Source of the DNA: Elgaria multicarinata webbii
Lineage: Eukaryota > Chordata > Lepidosauria > Squamata > Anguidae
Assembly: GCF_023053635.1 (NCBI RefSeq)
Contig: NC_086173.1
Location: forward strand, 146,800,697-146,864,696
Reading direction: 5' to 3'
Length of the DNA stretch: 64,000 bases
Part shown: positions 58,046 through 64,000 of the stretch, one piece after another
Layout: every line of letters starts with the position of its first letter
Position numbering within the stretch: position 1 is the stretch's first letter
Program-made: the position numbers and the translations under genes
The notes under the pieces: model-generated
Database searches by the model: none
Told to the model about the DNA's origin: nothing
Seen by the model: only the letters and a program-made list of their open reading frames with translations

Positions 58046-61000
58046 ATGACTGATCTCCTCTCTATATGCTTTGGCCTCCTCCTCTTTTCCTTACTGGGAT
58101 CCAGCACTGCTGCAAAAGATAACACTGTGGTGATCACCCACAGTGGCCCAATCCAGGGCAAGCTCGTCCCAGTTGGCTCTGGTGCAGTCATGGCCTTTTT
58201 GGGTATCCCCTATGCAGAACCCCCCTTGGGGAAATTACGTTTCCAAAAGCCAGTTCCTCATCAGCCATGGAGCCATGTCTTAGAGACCACAGGATTTGGA
58301 AATTCCTGTCCACAGATCGTTCTTTCTGGCTTTCCTGATGCTGAAACATGGGCCGTCAACACGCCACGCGCAGAGGACTGTCTCTTCCTTAATGTCTGGG
58401 TGCCCCACCCCCAGCCCTCCAATCCAGCTGCTGTCCTTGTCTGGATCCATGGAGGGGGATTTTCTTCTGGCACAGCCTCCCTGATCGCATACAATGGTGC
58501 ATTCTTAACAGCTACTGAGAATGTCATTGTTGTCTCCATGAATTACCGCCTGGGGTCTTTAGGCTTCCTTTCGTTACCACCAGCTGCCCCAGGGAACATG
58601 GGCCTCTTGGACCAACAGTTGGCACTGAGGTGGGTGAGGAAAAGCGCCACTGCCTTTGGGGGAGACCCAGCTCAGATAACACTTTTTGGGCAGAGTGCTG
58701 GAGGAGGAGCTGTCGGTTTCCACCTCCTCTCGCCAGGGAGCCAGCCTCTCTTTGATCGTGCTGTGCTACAGAGTGGAACGCCCATTGCGTCCTGGGCATG
58801 GGTGAATCCTGAGGAAGCCAAGAGGAGAGCCCTGACTCTGGCACAACGGATGGGCTGTATTGAAGATGAGGACAGTGCTGTGGTGCGTTGCTTGCAAGGG
58901 AAGGACATGGAAGAGTTCCAAAAGCACGAGTTCTCTGTTGTGGATCCCCAGGTAATGCTGAATCTTCCCTTCATACCAACAACAGATGGAGACTTCCTCA
59001 ATGACGAGCCACAGAAGCTTCTGGAGTCTGGACACTTCCAGGCTAAACCTATTATGATTGGTGCCACCTCTGATGAAGGATCTGCCTTTCTCTTGTATGG
59101 AGGTCCTTTCACGGAAATGTCCAACAACAGCCTTTTAACCTGGGAGCAGCTGTTGGAGGGGTTAAGGAAGGGTGTGCGCAATGCAACGGATGACCTCATC
59201 CAAGCTATAGCTGTGAGGTACAGTCAAGCGGAACCTGAAGGCCCAGCCCAGTACCGTTCGGCCTTGTCACAAGCCTGGGGTGACTACTACTTTGTATGTC
59301 CATTAGCTGAAGTTGCCACAATGATGATGAAGGCCGGGAGCCCTGTGTATGTTTATACTTTTACCCACCGCAGCACTGGTTCGGTTTGGCCTGAATGGAC
59401 GGGGTCAGTCCATGGATGCGAAATCCCATACCTTTTTGGAACATTGACATTACTGAAAGGAACTGATGAAATTCACACAGAGGCGGAGTTAGCACTCATC
59501 CCCCGGGTAATGCGGTACTGGGCAGAGTTTGCCAGAAGTGGGTAAGAAATCTATTTGTTTTCTTCTGTCACAGTATGTTGACACTCTCAAAAAAAGAGCT
59601 TGGTCATTTCCCTATTACAGCAACTTAACAAAGTACTTGTTCACCTTGTGATAAAAACACAAAACTTAACCCATGCAAAGGATATCCCGTGAAGCTGAAA
59701 ATAAGACAGGAAGGTAATTCTAATATTCTCAAATTTCAGAATGGCTATCAATTTTGTAACTAGCTGTGTGCGTAGTTACAGATAATGAATTATCTCAGGT
59801 TCATAGAATCATAGAATAGTAGAGTTGGAAGGGGCCTCTAAGGCCATCGAGTCCAACTGCCTGCTCAATGCAGGAATCCACCCTAAAGCATACCTGACAG
59901 ATGGTTGTCCAGCTGCCTCTTGAAAGAGCCCACAACCTCCCTAGGTAATTGGTTCCATTGTCATACTGCTCTTACGGTCAGGACATTTTTCCTGATGTCT
60001 GGCCGAAACTTGGCTTCCTGTAACTTGAGCACATTATTGTGCTCAATAATTGTGCAGCACATCCCGTGTCCTGCACTCTGGGAGGATCGAGAAGAGACTG
60101 TGTGACAACCTTTCAAGTATTTGAAAAGTGCTGTCATGTCTCCCCTCAGCCTTCTCTTCTCCAGACTAAACATGCCCAGTTGTTTCAGTCTCTCTTCATA
60201 GGGCTTTGTTTCCAGACCCCTGATCATCCTGGTTGCCCTCCTCTGAACACGCTCCAGCTTGTCTGCGTCCTTCTTGAATTGTTCATTGGGTTCATTTGCA
60301 TTTTCTATATAGCAAGTGGCTATTGTAGGGGACATTTAGGGAGCAATCCTATGGCTCCTGGGGCCATAGGACACTTTGGATTCCCAGTTCTGATGTCGGA
60401 GATAGTGCGGAAAGAACTGCGCCAGCTGGTTCTCCAAGGTAGGGAAGAAGTATTGCATTAGCTACTTGGGGAAGTGTACAGTTGCACAATTAACTTGCAA
60501 TGTGTTTTTGTGAAGGGCGGTGTGCCGTGACTTAGTTTGAGTTAGTGTTTTGAAACTTCGTACAAACTTGCATATACATACTGTCAGTATTTGCCAGCTA
60601 AGAGTGGAGGATTTATGACTGTCCTTATCAAGGAGGAGGCCGAGGCAGAAAAACTGCAGCTGGAATTTCTCAGTTACCCAGGACGCCGACAGAGGCAGAG
60701 TTGGGGTCACAGTCCAAAGGGTCAAGGTTTACCAGAGAGTCTAAATGAGGGTGACTATATGAAAAGGATGACAGGGTTGCTGTATCTTTAACAGTTGTAT
60801 AGAAAAGGGAATTTCTGCAAGTGTCATTTGTATGCATGCAGCACCTGGTGAAATTCCCTCTTCCAACAATTGTGATGCACAAGGCACACAACTACTAGTA
60901 TATAATAAATTTCAAAACTGGGGTAAGAGAATACTTTTTATCAGATATACCAATTTTATATAAAAATTGATATATCTGAGAAAAAGTATTCTCTTACCCC

Positions 61001-62636
61001 AGTTTTGAAATTTATTATATACTAGTAGTTGTGCGCCTTGTGCATCACAATTGTTGGATTTTGTCAACTGCTGCCTTCTTTATTGATTTACTAGAAATTC
61101 CCTCTTCATCAGAACAGTTAAAGCTGCAGGAGCCCTGCCCTCTTTTGCAAATGGTCACTCTAGTATAGCGCCTGCAGCTTTAACTGTTCTGATGAAGAGG
61201 GAATTTTACCAGGTGCTGCATGCCTACAAACAACACCTGCTGAAATCCCCTTTTCTAGGCAACTGTTAAAGGTACAGGAGACCTGTCCTCTTTTCCATAT
61301 GGTCACCCTATCTAAACACATGGAGAGCTGGATGGGCCAAACACGGTGGTCTGTATGTTGTTTCCAGCATCTTCCCTGGGCTGCTCTGAACCTTTTGACT
61401 ACTGACACCAGCTGCTGGCAATCATCCCCATAGCTTCTGGCCTGCTGATGCTGATTCCTCACTCTCATTAGCCTGCAGTCAGCTGGGGTTGGAGGAGCCT
61501 CCTGATCCCCTTCATCCTTGTCTGACTCTGTTAAAGGGGCTCCAGCCGGGTCTTGCCTGCCCCCTGAAAGTAAAGGGTCTTGACCTACATTGCTGCTAGT
61601 TCCTTCCCCGGGATCTGCTGGAGCTTGTCCTTCCCATTCATCCTCTGATGATGAGGACTCTGGGGGAGAAACAATACAGACTAGCATGAGTCATTTTCAT
61701 ATACTGTACTATAAAAGGTTAGGTATTAATATATTACATTTTACATTATAGTAATTCTACACACATAATTACTACCTGGTTAGTGCTCTTTACTCTGGGT
61801 TGGATCCAGACTTGATCATACTTAGAGCAGACCCACTGAAAGTTATTGGTTTAAATGGGTCTACTTTGAGTATGACAAAGTCTGGATCCAACCCTCTTGT
61901 AGAAAGAAAATGCAAATCAGGTTCATAGAAACAGAAATATTACATCATAAGTAACCACCCTCTACCTTTTACGTAATTAGTCACCATTTTAAACTTTGAG
62001 AATACTGGGAATGCCTCCCTATCTTAATTTAAGCATAGGGTATATGCCATGTTTCATGCTTTTTATCCCAAAGGGCACAGTTCTGCCTCATAGATTGAGT
62101 GTTTCACTGCATGACGTCTTCCTCACAGGAAACAGTGGGAACTGGCTGGTCTTTTAACAGAAATAGCCTCACTTCCTCTTCAGTGAAGTGGCAGCCATGT
62201 TAGTGCATGACACCACTGACCTGGCCCAAGTTCTATAATATTTTGTTGACAGTTTTGAAAAGAGATGGTGTGTTTTTCAGCACTTCCCTGACAATAAACC
62301 AATTCTCTAAGCTTAGGAATATGGGTGAAATATTTTACTGGTATAGTTGTTTTGGTACTCTTGTCCACCATTGATTAAAACAATACAGGTTACGTATTGT
62401 GCGTCCCATACAGAACCATGCTATTTGTTTGGATCTATGAATTATGATGTCTTTGCTTTGCCTTCTGTATAGCAATCCCACCTCTTCGGTCGTCAGTGAA
62501 ACGAAATGGCCTCACTACAACCCTGCAGAGCAGAATTTCTTCCGTATCAGCACAGAGCCACCCCATGTCATGGAGCCGTCGCCTGCTCAGCACTGTGGTT
62601 TCTGGAAGACACTTTTATCGGAGGCATCAAAACCAA
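58046..62636 (+). CDS. CEL-D: cholinesterase-like carboxylesterase, catalytic triad intact
   Basis: Exon 1 is 58046-59541 and exon 2 is 62473-62636, phase-compatible; the last exon is not identified and may lie beyond the window. An acceptor at 58036-58037 places the start codon 8 nt into its exon, as in CEL-A and CEL-B, implying an upstream non-coding exon. A signal peptide covers about residues 1-23. Ser217 (GQSAG), Glu344 (SDEGS), His456 (VHGCE), the oxyanion loop HGGGF (135-139) and the choline-site Trp102 are all present, as are the cysteines of the three disulfides. It should be a secreted, active esterase, possibly of choline-like esters. It lies in opposite orientation to the other three genes, with RPP21 between. 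Confidence 0.9.
59799..60340 (-). mobile_element. CR1 LINE 3' end
   Basis: On the minus strand it encodes KLERVQRRATRMIRGLETKP and MFSLEKRRLRGDMTALFKYL, typical of CR1, and ends in the CR1 octamer. It lies in CEL-D intron 1. Confidence 0.92.
60747..61310. mobile_element. TAGGGTGACCATATG MITE with nested hairpin insertion
   Basis: Outer ends GGGTGACTATATGAAAAGG and CATATGGTCACCCTA. The interior is interrupted at 60864-61093 by a foreign segment flanked by GAAATTCCCTCTTC on both sides. Confidence 0.85.
60863..61057. repeat. 195-bp near-perfect hairpin
   Basis: Arms 60863-60959 and 60962-61057 are inverse copies with about three mismatches and almost no loop. They form the main part of the segment inserted in the MITE. 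Confidence 0.9.
61310..61690 (-). other. Unclassified acidic, Pro-rich reading frame
   Basis: A minus-strand frame of about 115 codons (inside an open frame 61160-61687) reads SSSSEDEWEGQAPADP, then DPLLSGGRQDPAGAPL, then EAPPTPADCRLMRVRNQ. The biased but protein-like composition suggests a remnant of a gene or mobile element product. No domain is recognised, and it lies inside CEL-D intron 1 on the opposite strand. Confidence 0.3.
61691..62472. other. CEL-D intron: CEL-D intron 1, remainder
   Basis: No repeat or gene is firmly recognised. About 61790-61900 has two facing strings around TGGATCCAGACTT and AGTCTGGATCCAACC, a short palindromic element. Confidence 0.5.
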
Positions 62637-62639
62637 GTG

Positions 62640-63266
62640 AGTTGAAACCCTGAAAGTAAGGGTGGGGAAACCCAAAGCCTTTTTCTGAACAAGACCGTTC
62701 CAACAGATGCCGTGTCATGTAGAGGTGATGCAAACAGGGCCGGCCTTATGGATGGGTGAGCTGGGCAGTCACCTGAGGCGCCAAGCTGAGAGAGGGGGGG
62801 ACACCAAACTGAGCTCAGTGGCTGTGTTTATTGAGTGTACTGTCTGCAGTGAGCTAAGGTGGTAAAAATCTAGTGTCTGTAACCTTCCTTTCAAGATTCT
62901 ACACATTTGCTTGGGTACTACCTACAAAAGTGATCTTCCTTCAATTAGCTTTAAAGTATGTTCCTTTTTCAATTTCCACTTTGATGTCATTTGGTAAAAA
63001 TCAGTGGAACACACCTTTACTTTTAGGCAGCGTTACCAAGCACTTCAAACACTGTAAACATTAAAAGCGCTATGTCAATAATACGGTAATAAAACAAAGC
63101 CATTCACTATCAGAGGTCAGCTGGGTACTCTTTTAGTTTATAACTTTTCTTAATCATTTTTAAAAGTTGAAAAGAATGGGTCTTCTAAAGTAAAGAACGC
63201 TTACCAAAAGATAGGAACTGCTTCAAAACAAAAAATATTAAAAGTAAAACCTGCGGTAGTTCTGCT
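62640..63266. other. Downstream of CEL-D exon 2
   Basis: 62735-62815 (CAGGGCCGGCCTTATGG, GTCACCTGAGGCGCC) resembles a hAT MITE end. The expected CEL-D last exon was not found. Confidence 0.4.
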
Positions 63267-63668
63267 GTGATGCCATGCTTCTCGCCTGCCCAAGGACCTC
63301 TACTTCCCTTACTCGGCTTCGTCCTTTTTCTTCTGCTGCCCCTTACGCCTGGAACGCTCTTCCAGAACACTTGAGAACTACAAACTCAATCACAGCTTTT
63401 AAAACTCAGCTAAAAACTTTTCTGTTCCCTATAGCTTTTAAATATTGAGTTTGTTCTGACTCTATACTGTTTAGCTTCACCCTACCCAGTGCCTGTTTAC
63501 ACTTCCCTGTACCTGTTTGCATTCTCTTTCCCTCCTTATTGTTTACTACAACTTTATTAGATTGTAAGCCTATGCGGCAGGGTCTTGCTATTTACTGTGT
63601 AATCTGTACAGCACCATGTACATTGATGGTGCTATATAAATAAATAATAATAATAATAATAATAACAC
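63267..63668 (+). mobile_element. L2-clade LINE 3' end
   Basis: Begins in ATGCTTCTCGCCTGCCCAAGG and runs to an AATAATAAT tail. Nearly identical to the 3' end of the 35291-38335 element, so it is young. Confidence 0.92.
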
Positions 63669-64000
63669 TGCTTAGAATGCAGCTTTTTGAACTTTGGCTT
63701 GTGCAAACCGTAACGCAGAGGCTGAGAGATCAAGGTTTTGAGTAGTGTCATTCTCGGTGGACATTACACCTCCGCCAGGCCCCATAAATCCTCTGGATGG
63801 CCCTGCAAAACCGATTACAGGGTGGAAGGGGCACCAAAGATACTCCTTGCCCAGGGTGCTATTTGCCTTAGGGCCAATGCAGTATACAAAGCACTGCCAT
63901 GACCATTGTTTTGAACTAAGTAGCAATTATTTATTTATTAATTTATTTAAAAACAATTACTCTAGACATCCTGACGTTGTAGTGTGTCCAGATTAGGCTT
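63669..64000. other. Unassigned end of window
   Basis: 63770-63890 resembles the hAT-like MITE of 42547-42836 in inverse orientation (GGTGCCCCTTCCACC as inverse, GCCCAGGGTGCTATTTGCC). No gene. Confidence 0.4.

Noticed and set aside
62711-62766. Last exon of CEL-D after a 70-bp intron (acceptor CCAACAG)
   Set aside because: In phase and ends in TGA, but the intron would be abnormally short and the sequence runs into a hAT MITE end, with no acidic tail like CEL-A or CEL-B.

Overview
The window looks like nuclear DNA of a squamate reptile (probably a lizard). The evidence is intron-containing vertebrate genes embedded in CR1, L2-clade and L1 LINEs, tRNA-derived CORE-SINEs, many hAT-like DNA transposons and palindromic MITEs, and a fossil Ty1/Copia element. 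The species cannot be named from the sequence alone.

Host genes. Two kinds of single-copy coding sequence are visible. (1) A cluster of four cholinesterase-like type-B carboxylesterase genes: CEL-A (8040-11123, minus), CEL-B (18082-24523, minus), CEL-C (30358-about 33885, minus) and CEL-D (58046 to beyond 62636, plus). All share one architecture: a roughly 1.5-kb first coding exon ending in phase 2, a 154-164 bp second exon, and (in A and B) a tiny last exon encoding an acidic tail. (2) RPP21, the p21 protein subunit of RNase P (45126-53435, plus, five coding exons), which has a ZNF143-like promoter motif and a non-coding first exon. In mammals RPP21 lies in the MHC class I region, so this may be the reptile counterpart of that neighbourhood (inference).

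Layout. 1-5.1 kb: hAT transposase remnant and a broken Copia element. 5.1-12.6 kb (unit A) and 14.2-26.9 kb (unit B): a direct tandem duplication, each unit carrying one CEL gene. The units are about 5 percent diverged in the large exon and differ by at least ten insertions, several with visible empty sites. 12.6-14.2 kb: spacer with a candidate solo LTR. 27-34 kb: CEL-C, an L1 duplicate, a minisatellite. 34-41 kb: a 125-bp-arm hairpin and an L2-clade LINE with an open 913-codon reading frame. 41-54 kb: RPP21 with repeat-filled introns. 54-64 kb: LINE fragments, CEL-D, a second large hairpin inside a MITE.

Main biological point. CEL-A and CEL-B, the recent duplicates, have Asn instead of the catalytic Ser in the GxSxG nucleophile elbow and one extra residue in the oxyanion-hole loop. 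Yet both are open, correctly spliced-looking, carry signal peptides and keep the three cholinesterase disulfides. CEL-C and CEL-D keep the full Ser-Glu-His triad. The locus therefore pairs enzyme-like genes with two secreted, probably non-catalytic relatives that are changing quickly in protein sequence. CEL-C itself shows two oddities: ATA where the start codon is expected, and a displaced splice donor.
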